From: Symsagittifera roscoffensis
Lineage: Eukaryota > Xenacoelomorpha > Acoela > Convolutidae
Direction of reading: 5' to 3'
DNA: 64,000 nt
NCBI RefSeq assembly: GCF_963678635.1
Contig: NC_087062.1
Span: forward strand, 26,438,833 to 26,502,832
Both the position numbers and the translations under genes were made by a program. Of the stretch, positions 1-9,710 are shown in pieces. The notes below the pieces were generated by a model that was given only the letters and a program-made list of their open reading frames with translations, did not search any database and was not told the DNA's origin. Within the stretch, counting starts at the first letter, position 1, and each line of letters begins with the position of its first letter.

Positions 1-296
1 GGTTGGCAGGACTGTCCTGCAAACTAAAACCTTTTAAAACCTAGGAGAAAAAGTTTTAAACCAGGGCATTGACGTTGGAAGTCAGAAAAAATGTTTTATC
101 TTAAGTCATATCCTCAAAGTGAAGATAAGTGAAAAAATTTAGAAGGCTATAGTAGTGTAGTATGATGCCATTTATATTCTGCAGTGAGTCGATATGACGT
201 GGATACGAGTAATTTCGTGCATTTTGTAAATTCTGTTCGATGACACTGTACCAATATTACGATCATTGCGAGATTCAATGGGGACCTTGACCGGAC
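1..296 (+). other. internal 3' tail of an LTR element that extends off the left edge
   Basis: No open frame. The last ~50 bases before the polypurine tract resemble the bases just upstream of the tract of the giant element (minus strand, about 4929-4975), so this is read as the noncoding 3' tail of a related element in plus orientation whose body lies outside the window. Inference from one short local similarity plus the LTR that follows. Confidence 0.45.
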
Positions 297-309
297 TGTC
301 CGGGGAGTA
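297..309 (+). promoter_or_regulatory. polypurine tract of the left-edge LTR element
   Basis: TGTCCGGGGAGTA lies immediately before the LTR start TGTG. The same 12-mer TGTCCGGGGAGT precedes the 3' LTR of the giant element on the minus strand. Position next to an LTR and purine-rich composition fit a plus-strand primer site for reverse transcription. Confidence 0.6.
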
Positions 310-1223
310 TGTGAAATTCGACCATAATGAACGAAAATGCAGATTCGGCGATTTCGAATTGTTAGCAGCTAACCTTCCGAATTGACAGTTTTAAGAGATT
401 AATGATGTTATTGGGACGATTAGTCAAACGGTGAAGGTCGAGATATTCTGGTATTTTGAAATTTTAAAAATTCGAATTGAGAAGTCGCACTTCCGAGAAA
501 CGGCAAAAACCGCCATTTTGGAAAAAAAAACAGAAACAATCAGAACAACAATAGTTGCGACGAAGATAACTACGAGAAAATTGAAAATCGGAATCGAAGA
601 AAACAGCAGAGTTAGCAGAGACCGTTCCAAGTTGCAACGATTGTGTCGCACCAAACGTTGCAGGGCCGTTCACAACATTGGTGAAGGGTGGAAGAGCAGC
701 CCTCCGGAAGGAAGATAAGTTTGTTATTTCCCCGGATTCAAGAATCCGGAGGGGTCTCGGGACTGAAACTTGTATCATTTCATATAAACTTTTAGCTTCC
801 CGGTTATGTCTTGAAATGAATTTATATAACATCTGAATTCATTTTACGACAATGAGAAGCTAGGAGTTGGGGAAAGGGTTGATCCATCTTCACGGGAGAT
901 GATGATTTTTATCTACTGAACAAAAACAAAAGTAATATAGCAAATAGTAGTAGCCCTGTTTTTAGGAGTGACCTCGTGGTCTGGGGATACTGAGACCCAG
1001 CCATGAGCTCACTAATTTTGCATGTAAGTAAGTTAATTTGAGCGTTCTGGTCGAAGCCGGACAACAGTAACGTTTTTGTCGACCCGATGTTAGAAAGACC
1101 ACCAAAAAAACTGGCTTTGGTAGAGACGGTGAAAAGCATGAAGAGCTTAGTTTCGACGCTGGCCAGTCGTTTTATAGCTTAGCTTTATTTTCCGTCGATA
1201 TGTACTTCCGGGCGAATGTTACA
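310..1223 (+). repeat. LTR, diverged relative of the giant-element LTR, opposite orientation
   Basis: About 914 bp starting TGTG and ending GGGCGAATGTTACA. The terminal 14 bases equal the end of the giant element's 3' LTR. The last ~150 bases share patches such as ACTGGC..GAGACGGTGAAAA and CCAGTCGTT with that LTR, while the 5' part is much more diverged. The preceding polypurine tract makes it a 3' LTR. The other end of the element is outside the window, so a target duplication cannot be tested. Confidence 0.65.
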
Positions 1224-1475
1224 CAGTCGCGAGAAAATTGGCCAACCGATGTTTTTTCTACAGTATCGAGGAAAGTTACGTTGAAATCGAAAGAAAAACT
1301 TCGAAGGTCAAGCCCGATATTGGTCATTTTCACAACGCGCTCTGTGAAACCTTGTTTGTCGATGTTGTGTAGAGGAAAACACGGCTTGGGGAGAAGCCTT
1401 AACTCAATAGTTATCTGAAAGACAACATCTTATAAGCATCATATAAAACAATTACATGACATTCACCCCCACTTG
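1224..1475 (-). repeat. 3' LTR remnant of element A
   Basis: Follows the stop of element A's integrase tail on the minus strand. A run AAGTGGGGG at about 1467-1475 looks like its polypurine tract, and the LTR would begin TGAATGTCATG just beyond it. The segment 1372-1445 is near-identical to 28298-28370 on the far side of the giant element, as expected for the two LTRs of one element. The rest of this LTR is not matched elsewhere in the window. Confidence 0.55.
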
Positions 1476-2348
1476 TTATTGGATGTAATCCTTCAGGTGT
1501 GCCGGCGGTCGTCGCAGGCGCGTTGATCTGCGGACCTCCAGTCCGGCAAATGGTGATACTGGTGTTGATTTGGGAGTGGTTATTGGTGAACTGTCCTCTT
1601 CTTCAGCACCCTGCTCGGTCGTCACTGGGATACTGCTGGTTTCCTCGGGGGTGATCGTTGGAAAATGTTCCATGGCATTCGGTAAATTCTTCACTGGGGA
1701 CAGATGCGGGCTCCTGGGTTCTGTAGCGTCCGTTTGGGCTGGAATATTGCGCCGTGACAAATCTTTCGTCGAGACAGTGTCAATACGTCCATTTGGGAAT
1801 ACCACTCGTGCGAAATGAGGATTAATGACCTCCGAGATGCTGACGGGTCGTACCTGCGGGTCCTCCTTTCCGCGCACAAAAATTCTCAGATATGCAGGGT
1901 CGCCGCTGCTCAGCCACTCTGGAAGAGAGCAGCCTAGACCGGCTCGCCGCGGGAACTTGAAAAACCTGGAATGGGGCGATTCATTTGTGGCAGTACAGAG
2001 GAGTGCACGCACAGCAGCAAGTGCTTCTGGCAACACAGACTCCCACATATCAGCACCTAAATTACGCGAGTGTAGGATACACTTAACCGTCTTGAATATA
2101 GTGCCGTTGTATCGCTCGCAATGGCCGTTACCACGCGGGTTGTACGGGGTCGTTCTCGAATGAGATATGCCATTTCGTGAGCAAAACTGGTCGAACTCGG
2201 AAGAGAGAAACTGGCTGCCCCGATCTGTGTGAATAAATGCTGGACACCCAAAGACTGAGAAAAGTTGGCGTAGACATTCTATAATGGATTCGCTCGTAAT
2301 CTTTATGATACCAAATACAAAAGGGAATATACAATTGGTATTCTATCA
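1476..2348 (-). pseudogene. element A integrase (second half of core plus C-terminal tail), fragment
   Basis: One open frame on the minus strand. It starts in the middle of a Ty3/gypsy integrase core: FPFVFG, then HTDRGSQFLS (second catalytic Asp), then TTPYNPRGNGHCERYNGT (catalytic Glu region). A basic, Pro/Ser-rich tail follows, ending RRSTRLRRPP, a common end of gypsy-type integrases. The zinc-binding HHCC region and first catalytic Asp are absent. Upstream in the same frame are three consecutive stops (TAA TGA TAG) and then the RNase H end, so an internal deletion removed roughly 150 residues. Dead copy. Confidence 0.85.
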
Positions 2349-4032
2349 TTATCTACCCGGATGCTGCAATTGGCAATGTAACGTAACACATGGGGATTCT
2401 TTCGAGATAGCGGAGAGTCTGGATAGAGCGTCCGCGCCCACATTCTCGCTGCCTTTCCGATACATGATGGTGTACGCAAATTCTGACAGCTCTAACCTCC
2501 ACCTCGTGAGTTTGTCATTTTTAATTTTTGACCGGTGTTTGGAGAATATGAACGAAACCGATTCTTGATCCGTTTTAACAACCGTTTCGTATGTTCGAAC
2601 AAAATGCCCCCACTTCCGAAACGCCTCAAAAATAGCCATGGCCTCGCGCTCGACTGACGACTGCATCTGTTCTGAAGTAGACAAGGTTCTAGAGTAGAAA
2701 GCCAAAGGGCGACCACCTTGTGATAATGTTGCCCCTAGTGCTGTCCCAGATGCGTCTGTTTCGAGGAGGAGCGGCCCGGCGCCCGCTATAGGTATAGCCA
2801 GAGATGCAGACGCAATGCCCTGCTTGAGCGAGTCAATTGCATCGACACAGTTCCGGTTCAAAGGAAAGGCACCCTGTTTCTGGGCCTCTAGTAGCGGCTT
2901 TACTTTAAGTGAACATTGTGACACCCATTTCGCGTAGTAAGCAAAGAACCCGAGTAGCCGTTTCAGCTGAGCTGCGGTGTGGGGCACTGGGTACTCCATG
3001 AGAACACGTAAGCGTTCAGGATCCGGCTTCTTTGAGCCGTTTTCAATAATGTGTCCCAGCAAGGATAATTTCCTGGTTCCAAATGTACATTTGTCCATGT
3101 TGAGCGTCAGGCTTTCCTTTTCCGCGGCTTTCAAGAACGCGTGTAGATTCCGGCCATGTTCCTCCTTTGTGATCCCACCGATATAGACGTCGTCGAGGTA
3201 CGGTTCGGCGCAGCGCAATTGGTTTCTTTCAATAAAGCTATCCATTATTCGCTGGAATGCTGGGACGGCGTTTGTAACACCGAATGGAAGGCGTGTGAAT
3301 TGGTAGAGTCTGCCCCCAACCTCAAAGGCTGTGAATGGTTTGTCATCTGATCGCAACGGTATTTGTTGGTATGCGGATTTCAAATCTATTTTGCTGAAAT
3401 AGTGAAAAGCGGCCGCACGAGTAAGCATGGACTCGACATCCGGAAATGGGTATGCGTCAACGTCGGTGTTTAGATTCACTGTTTCGGAATAGTCAATTAC
3501 CATTCTCTTCTTGCTTGGTCCCTTGACAACGAAGGCCTGAGCCCGCCAAGGTGAAACAGACAGCTCAATTATTCCGAGATCCAGAAGCCTCTTTACTTCA
3601 GTTTTCATGAATAGCGCGTTGTCAGCAGAAACTCGTCGAGACTTGGAAGAAATCGGCTTAACGGTCAGGAGCTTGTCAGGAAATAGTGCTGGAGGCTCGG
3701 TTGTCATAATTGGGAACATGCTGCAACATGCTTTTGTACACTGATCTCGTTCTAAGCTTATTGGGTGAGTAATCTCGGTATCACGTCCTCCCAGGTGGAA
3801 AGTGATAGGTGGTTTTGGACCGCCGAGGTCAAGATAAACCGATTGATGGCTAGCAAGAACGTCCATTCCGATGATCAAATCGGCAATTAACGACTCAACC
3901 ACGTGTAAGCGACAACAATAAGATTCTGCCTTTATTATGATTTGTGTGTCGATGAAGCCAAGCACATTCAATTTGTCGCCGTTTGCTAGTTTGGTAGATG
4001 ACTCAACGTCGGTTATAGGCAATTAAAATTTC
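2349..4032 (-). pseudogene. element A pol: protease C-terminal half, reverse transcriptase, RNase H
   Basis: 557 codons open on the minus strand. The first ~60 residues are the C-terminal half of a retropepsin (LIIGMDVL, the 'ILG' loop region). RT follows with FSKIDLKSAYQQIPL, LPFGV and the catalytic box YLDDVYIG. RNase H follows with ETDASGTALGATL and ends DALSRL. There is no ATG at the start and a stop lies just upstream. The protease N-terminal half is at 28164-28297, across the giant insertion. Family: Ty3/gypsy pol. The integrase tail style recalls CsRn1/Kabuki-type elements, but I did not test this. Confidence 0.9.
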
Positions 4033-4915
4033 TGTAACATTCGCCCAAATACTACACAGCGGAGGAGCGTAGAAAAAGTACCTATTAACGACTGGCAGGC
4101 GTCAGTTACCTTAATCCTACTCGTTTTTCACCGTCTCGACCTTGCCAGTTGATTTTCTGGTCTGTTTAGGGCTAAGTAAAAAGTTACTATTTTTAGGCCA
4201 TCAGTCAAACGACTTTTGATCAGCTTTCGTTTACATGAGAACACAACCACATAGCTGAGTCTCGGATCCTCAGACTACGTGATTGCCATTAAAAACACGG
4301 CTCGAACAACCTATTTTAACATGTTTTTGTGTGACAGTTCTATATTAAATCCATTGGAGATGGATTGACCCTTTCCTCTCTCTAGCTACTCATATTCTAA
4401 AATATCAAATTATACCGGTGTTAATTCAGAGTTCTACGACATCCAAGTAGCTACAAAGTTAGTTTTATATAGTCCCTTCACATAAAACAGTCTCTGGGGG
4501 ACCAAGCCTCCGCTCCCGTAATCTTCCTGAGATAACGTTCTTATCTCTTCCAATTTGTGGCACGGGAGGGTTCCGTGGAATACTCCTTCCCCACTGAAGC
4601 TTCCTTCTCCACTAATATCCGCTGATAAGAGTCTTATCATGTGTTGTTGCCACGATAAGAGGCTTCGTATTTTTCGTCTCTTGTGCGACCGTTTTTCACA
4701 ATATTTGTCATTGTTTTCTTTTTTCGTCGTTTTTCGTCAAATTGGCCGTCTTTTTGTATTTCTCAGAAAAGTTCACTTTTCAATCAAAATTTTGCAAATA
4801 AAAATTCTAGAATATTCCTACCCTCCTTCGCAATACTTTTTCGTTAATAAGGCCTTTATTCGTTCTTTTTCGTGTCACCGGAAGGTTGCGCTGTGCCATC
4901 TGGCAGAATGGCACA
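4033..4915 (-). repeat. 3' LTR of the giant element
   Basis: 883 bp. On the minus strand it begins TGTGCCATTC directly after the polypurine tract and ends GGGCGAATGTTACA against element A sequence. It aligns without visible gaps to 27281-28163. Confidence 0.9.
4463..4471 (-). promoter_or_regulatory. TATA box in the 3' LTR
   Basis: On the minus strand GGGACTATATAAAACTAAC holds a good TATATAAAA, about 445 bases into the LTR. It is identical in the 5' LTR at 27711-27719, where it would drive the genomic transcript. Confidence 0.6.
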
Positions 4916-4928
4916 TACTCCCCGGACA
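4916..4928 (-). promoter_or_regulatory. 3' polypurine tract of the giant element
   Basis: On the minus strand TGTCCGGGGAGTA abuts the LTR start TGTG. The 12-mer TGTCCGGGGAGT is also found inside the coding region of the same element (see 15588 and 18032-18211). Confidence 0.7.
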
Positions 4929-5685
4929 AGTCCCCATCAATGTCCCTATTGATCGCATAACACCGGGTTATCGTCAAGTAGTGTTCCAGTTTTCTGTAAT
5001 CAATCTTACAAATCGCATAAGAAAATGAAATTTATCTACTCCACCTCAACTCACAACACGTTCACAAATGGCATCGTACTACATTTCACTGCCTTTCAAC
5101 ATTTTCACAAAATTTGCACCATGAGGAGTGTCCTAGATAAAATTTCTTTTCTGACTACTTACGTCGTCTTGCCATAAAACTTCTTCTCGCTCTTTGTGAT
5201 TAAAAAATGGGACGTGGCACGGCCACGCACCCGTTTAAATTAACTTAAAATCACTCACCAAGTATAATCAGTTATTTATGCGGTCCTTTCAATATTAAAA
5301 CTAAGAAACTCTGTGGCTAGGAAAGTTATTGAGTTACCCACCCTTCTCGAGCGAGCTTACTCAAACTTACCAAGTCGCCACACAGTGAAATTGTGTCTTA
5401 CACAGGTTAAAAACTTCAATCGTGTTTAAATAGGTAAATATACTCACCTATGTTCTATATATATACTTAAATAGTCATAACTAAAATCAAAAATTTCAAC
5501 AATTTTAGCAATTGCAACACTGTAGTTTGGTCTGACCAAACTAGATCAAAATAAAATGTTTAACAAGTTCAATAATCAAAACTTGGTTGATTGGTTCAAG
5601 TTTTAACACACAAAGACAATCAAGTTTTTTCTTCTTCTCTTCTCTTCTTGCTCACGTCTTCACTTGTTCTCTTCGTTCATCATCT
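4929..5685 (-). other. noncoding 3' tail of the giant element
   Basis: About 750 AT-rich bases between the stop of the last coding segment and the polypurine tract. No open frame, RNA gene or repeat recognised. The ~50 bases next to the tract match a segment of the pol gene around 15588-15640. Confidence 0.6.
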
Positions 5686-6735
5686 TCATTCCATCGCTTC
5701 TCCATCCTGATCTTCAGCTTCGCTGTCTTCTAGGACTTTATCCAGCATGTCCATGGAGTTGCGGGCCGAGCCCCAACTCTCCTGTTCCAACAGCCTCGGT
5801 TTGCAACAAGGCAGCAAGTCAACATTAACCTTTTGCTCCCGGTTCCTGCAAAAGCTGTTGTGAAGACATAGGCTCACATTTCGTTCTAGGTCAGCTCTTA
5901 AGATCTCTTTTTTCTCACCTTCAGTTACACAAGGCGCTCCAGCTACCCGCTTCACCGCCGTGGTGACCGCGTTTCTGTGCGTCAGGAATGCTCTCTTATA
6001 GGCTCCTGGTCCTATATCTAGTTGGAAAGATTGATAGGCTTCCGTGTTCCTCGACATGTGACGCTTCGCGCGTTCATACATCCATGATGTCATCACTGCA
6101 CGGAACCAAGGCATCAATCTTTGCCTTGACCATATTCTTTCAATGGCTTTAGGTATTCTCAGAACCTTGCAGGTGGTTCTGAAAAGATCCAATTCACGAC
6201 TCATCTTCACGTTGCTCAGCTGCTCAGGAGTCGGCACGGCCGTCTCTTGTTCACTTGTGTCCGCGTTAGCCTCCAACCATCTCATTGCCAGCATGGCACT
6301 AACCACCACGATTGACACCTGTTGATTCTGATCGGGCAACCCCGTAGAGTACAACTCCTCCACGTCCCATACTAGCATCAGATTCCCGCGTTTGGGATAC
6401 CACAACGTCTGCGCCAAGCAGTGGCAAAGATACTCCCCATGGGTTCTCACTATGTTCCTTCGGGTCCGATACCCTGAGGCTCCCAGCAACGGTTCCACCT
6501 CCATCAGAATTCTGTGTAAGTCGTCTTTCTCTTCTATGGTGGAGAATTCAGTGGGTAACGCTCCACTCGCTTTCTGCTTCTGGAACTCACTCAAATAACC
6601 TTCGTTCAATCTCAGAAACTCTTCACCCACTACGTCTTGCAACTCGCCTTCCGATCTCTTCGGGACTGCCCAAAAGATCTTCGCCAACAAATCATATGAC
6701 CTCTCCGACATTCTATCAACCTCACGCACTTTGGC
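5686..6735 (-). CDS. 3' coding block, C-terminal segment (unknown function)
   Basis: About 347 residues, ending in an acidic tail (DKVLEDSEAEDQDGEAME). It overlaps the end of the next segment upstream (6630-9266) by about 100 bases in another frame. The sequence reads naturally from that segment into this one near 6735, so the two are probably parts of one protein broken by an indel. Visible features: mixed charged and aliphatic composition typical of an alpha-helical soluble protein, several Cys (CLHNSFCRN, LLPCCKP) and no membrane segment or signal peptide. I do not recognise the family. It lies inside the giant retrotransposon, after integrase and before the 3' LTR. Confidence 0.6.
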   Translation of the reverse strand, partial: AKVREVDRMSERSYDLLAKIFWAVPKRSEGELQDVVGEEFLRLNEGYLSEFQKQKASGALPTEFSTIEEKDDLHRILMEVEPLLGASGYRTRRNIVRTHGEYLCHCLAQTLWYPKRGNLMLVWDVEELYSTGLPDQNQQVSIVVVSAMLAMRWLEANADTSEQETAVPTPEQLSNVKMSRELDLFRTTCKVLRIPKAIERIWSRQRLMPWFRAVMTSWMYERAKRHMSRNTEAYQSFQLDIGPGAYKRAFLTHRNAVTTAVKRVAGAPCVTEGEKKEILRADLERNVSLCLHNSFCRNREQKVNVDLLPCCKPRLLEQESWGSARNSMDMLDKVLEDSEAEDQDGEAME

Positions 6736-9266
6736 ACAGAGAAAAGTTGGTCAATCAACACCTGCTGTGTCCTCGCATCCATCACCACCATGTGTGTAGG
6801 ATACCTACTACTGTAATATGGTGCGGAGCTTGAACCCACCAGATACTTTGAACCAGTAGGTTTATGATAGGCTTCACTATCTTTCAGATTCATTTCGTTC
6901 TCCAGAGCTTCTCGCCAGCCTCCGATCTTCTGCTCTGTCTGCAATGCTCCAGGGAATACTTCCACGCTGAGGGACGTCACTAGCTCATGGGCACGCTCCA
7001 GGCGCTCAAGCGATTCTATCGAACTCGTCATGCTACAAATTCCCAAGGCTGTGATCAAGTTTACATCCGTCACCCCATGACAGTCCGCGCCCAACTCCAT
7101 ACCACTCTTATCCGACATGCTCAATCTTCCGTACAATCGTGCCAGTTGCCGATGCTGCTCGCTCAGCGTAACCAGGCAGTGTCCCAAGTTGCAAACATGT
7201 CCTTCCATCCCACTATGTTGAGCCAAGCATGTGCCTTGCTTCAACCAGTTGCTCGATGGACCTTCCTCGGACAGCTCCGTGGATGGGTTGCTCTTCTGCT
7301 TCGTCAACCTCATGGCCAGCAGATGGTGTATCATGGCCAGATCATGTAGACTCGCGTCATTATCTAGGTCTAACGTGATATCCGCCGTCATGTCCCAGAT
7401 TAAACCGGCGTTAGGATGAGGACACCAGGAAGGCTTCATGAGTTCCCACATCGTAACTAGACTGGTTTTCAAGGGACCGTCCCAAGAACCACAATCAAAA
7501 CTCACTTGCCCCTTTAGCTCGGGAACCGAGGGTTCGACCACTCGTTCTTCCAAGATATTTCCCAGCTTGGGTTGTTCCTCCATCAGCATTCCAGTTTCTT
7601 TAATCCGTTCAACCCAGAAATTGAGTACTATGACTTGCTCGTAGTCGAAGTATGCTTCCCTGGCTTCTTCGTTCACGAAGGGATTATACGCCATCCCCGG
7701 TATGCCAGACACATATTGGAATGACTTCAGTTTTCCTAGTGTTGCAAAGTCTTTTTGTCCCTTGACTGCTTCAATCAACTCCCGGCTCACTTTCAATTCT
7801 TTGTTGGAATATCTTCTCACCTCTTCCAACTTGCGATAGCTCTCCATGTTATTCGACTCCTTATTTGGCACAGTCAACGGCATGTCCTGATATAGTTCCA
7901 GGAGTGCCCTAAGGAAGTTCCTTTCGCAATCAACTCCCTTTTGCCGAATGATCTTTATACATTCTCCCAAAACAGGAGTGGGGATACGATCCGCCACGAA
8001 CCTGACAAAGCAAAGGGCATCCTTACGCTTAGCCCATGCTATCGCAGAATCGTTTTTTGAAATCAACGCTCGCAGAGCTTCCATCAACTCCAGCTCCTGT
8101 TCCCGTGATTTCGAATCATTACTGGCTTCATATTCCGCCCTCTTGATGCCCATCAAGCACCAAGCCAACCGTACTTGCAGATCAGTTCTCATGCAAGGAT
8201 GAGCCAGGTATGCTGCCACCGTCGCAGGTGCATGCATCGTCTCGTCGAAGTATCTCTGGAGGGCCGCCCTCCAGGAAATTTCTAATAGTTTTTCCAATCC
8301 GATTTCGTTCGCTTCAGAGGACATTACCGTGCCGTATTCTCTTCGATTCAAGTTTGAATTCTCCGTAAGCTCTTTCAGATATTCCTGCATGGCTCGCTTC
8401 TCGCTCCAAGCCATCAGGTGCCCTCTCGCGGAGTTTCTCGCTTTCAACATCTCCACATAACCCCCTGCTGGATCTCCCATGTGGACCGATTCCGGCACAG
8501 TGACTCGACTGTACTCGACCACGTCGAGTTGTCCTTCCAGTTTCAATTTTGCCATGTTGGTCCGTGAGGGCCTATAATCTTCAAGTCCTCCAGATCCACA
8601 TTGACTGATGATCTCCATCTCTAATTTAGTGTCTGCCAGGGTTCGTGCTGTTTTCTTTGATCTCACGGCTGTCGTGGTCAGACCTGCCAAGAGCATAGGG
8701 GGTATCAGATTCTCTTTTTCTCCCCCTGTCAGTATCGCACCATATCCTTGCCCGCTCTCGCCTGAACGGCCTGCGCTCGTTAAAGAGGCCACCACTGCGC
8801 TGGCTCTCGACTTCACCACTCTCGGGTTCACGGCTCGACTTCCTGTTTTCCCTTTTAGTCGCTTCAGCCCCTTCCTGGCTCGTCTGACAGATAATTTCTT
8901 TGCGACTTGCTGATCATCGGCACTGTCTTCTGTAACTGACTCGGTCAGAACATCCGACTCCATGGAGTTCACTATTTTCTCCAGGACCTCACGCATGATG
9001 GGTTGGTTCAATCCCACCTTCATTATGGACTGCGTCCCATATCGCCTTATCACGTCCCATGATCTTTCCATGAAATTCACTCGGCTCCAGGTTGCCCCTG
9101 TCTTGCCTTCTAACTCACTTTGATATCTCTCCCATTCCTCTTCCGGCAGCGTACTCAGGAAGGATACCCTCATTGATTCTTCGATTTTTCTCCTCCTCGG
9201 TGACTCATGGAGCAATCTCTGCGGATCCCTGCTTCGGCATTCTCTCGCCTGGCTTATTGGGTCCAT
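6630..9266 (-). CDS. 3' coding block, large central segment (unknown function)
   Basis: 878 codons open on the minus strand, starting at an ATG (MDPISQAREC) that overlaps the end of the preceding segment by 62 bases in a different frame. The N-terminal ~200 residues are basic (RRARKGLKRLKGKTGSRAV) and likely disordered. The rest is rich in Leu, Glu and Lys and probably helical. No nuclease, helicase, methylase, protease or envelope signature and no transmembrane span is visible. Its length and clean open frame in an element riddled with breaks elsewhere show it was coding until recently. It may start at its own ATG or be the continuation of one long polyprotein. Function unknown. Confidence 0.65.
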   Translation of the reverse strand: MDPISQARECRSRDPQRLLHESPRRRKIEESMRVSFLSTLPEEEWERYQSELEGKTGATWSRVNFMERSWDVIRRYGTQSIMKVGLNQPIMREVLEKIVNSMESDVLTESVTEDSADDQQVAKKLSVRRARKGLKRLKGKTGSRAVNPRVVKSRASAVVASLTSAGRSGESGQGYGAILTGGEKENLIPPMLLAGLTTTAVRSKKTARTLADTKLEMEIISQCGSGGLEDYRPSRTNMAKLKLEGQLDVVEYSRVTVPESVHMGDPAGGYVEMLKARNSARGHLMAWSEKRAMQEYLKELTENSNLNRREYGTVMSSEANEIGLEKLLEISWRAALQRYFDETMHAPATVAAYLAHPCMRTDLQVRLAWCLMGIKRAEYEASNDSKSREQELELMEALRALISKNDSAIAWAKRKDALCFVRFVADRIPTPVLGECIKIIRQKGVDCERNFLRALLELYQDMPLTVPNKESNNMESYRKLEEVRRYSNKELKVSRELIEAVKGQKDFATLGKLKSFQYVSGIPGMAYNPFVNEEAREAYFDYEQVIVLNFWVERIKETGMLMEEQPKLGNILEERVVEPSVPELKGQVSFDCGSWDGPLKTSLVTMWELMKPSWCPHPNAGLIWDMTADITLDLDNDASLHDLAMIHHLLAMRLTKQKSNPSTELSEEGPSSNWLKQGTCLAQHSGMEGHVCNLGHCLVTLSEQHRQLARLYGRLSMSDKSGMELGADCHGVTDVNLITALGICSMTSSIESLERLERAHELVTSLSVEVFPGALQTEQKIGGWREALENEMNLKDSEAYHKPTGSKYLVGSSSAPYYSSRYPTHMVVMDARTQQVLIDQLFSVPKCVRLIECRRGHMICWRRSFGQSRRDRKASCKT

Positions 9267-9696
9267 CGGGGATAAGTCGGCCGACGCCTCCTTTTATAGG
9301 GGACATGAAAGACGATGGCATCATTAGCAACAGACTCCCATCGACTTCCCCATCGTCGTCTTCACTAAACCGGTATTCTAACAAGTCTCTCTTCAACGCT
9401 CCCAGATCTGTCTCACCCGGTTTTCCCGTCTTTCCCTCGATGTCGTCGTCGTCATCGTCCTGATCCATCAATTCATCATCACCTGCATCAGGTTTCGGCT
9501 TGGGTCCTGAAGGTCCTTGTCGTGAGTCTATGCCCGAGTCCGGCCGAGCCGGTACGGTCATGTCTCCTGTGTGATAAAACAATTCATCGTTCACCAGGAA
9601 TTCTACGGACTCCTCGCCTTGTGGTGCCAGATCCTCTATTGTTATGTATGAGCCTCCTCTGCTCTCCTTTGCCACTTCCAGCATCACTACTTTCAC
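9205..9696 (-). CDS. 3' coding block, acidic linker segment
   Basis: About 163 residues, open without a convincing start. The frame continues from the preceding segment after a frameshift near 9715. It contains a strongly acidic run (DDELMDQDDDDDDIEGK) and Pro/Gly-rich stretches, so it is probably a disordered linker. It overlaps the next segment (ATG at 9266) in a different frame. Whether the overlap is a frameshift lesion, programmed frameshifting or two genes cannot be decided from one copy. Confidence 0.5.
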   Translation of the reverse strand: MKVVMLEVAKESRGGSYITIEDLAPQGEESVEFLVNDELFYHTGDMTVPARPDSGIDSRQGPSGPKPKPDAGDDELMDQDDDDDDIEGKTGKPGETDLGALKRDLLEYRFSEDDDGEVDGSLLLMMPSSFMSPIKGGVGRLIPDGPNKPGERMPKQGSAEIAP

Positions 9697-9710
9697 TTCT
9701 CCTGAACACT

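Noticed and set aside
4434-4640. 68-codon frame conserved in both LTRs of the giant element (also 27682-27888)
   Set aside because: Conservation follows from LTR identity. It overlaps the promoter region and has no recognised features.
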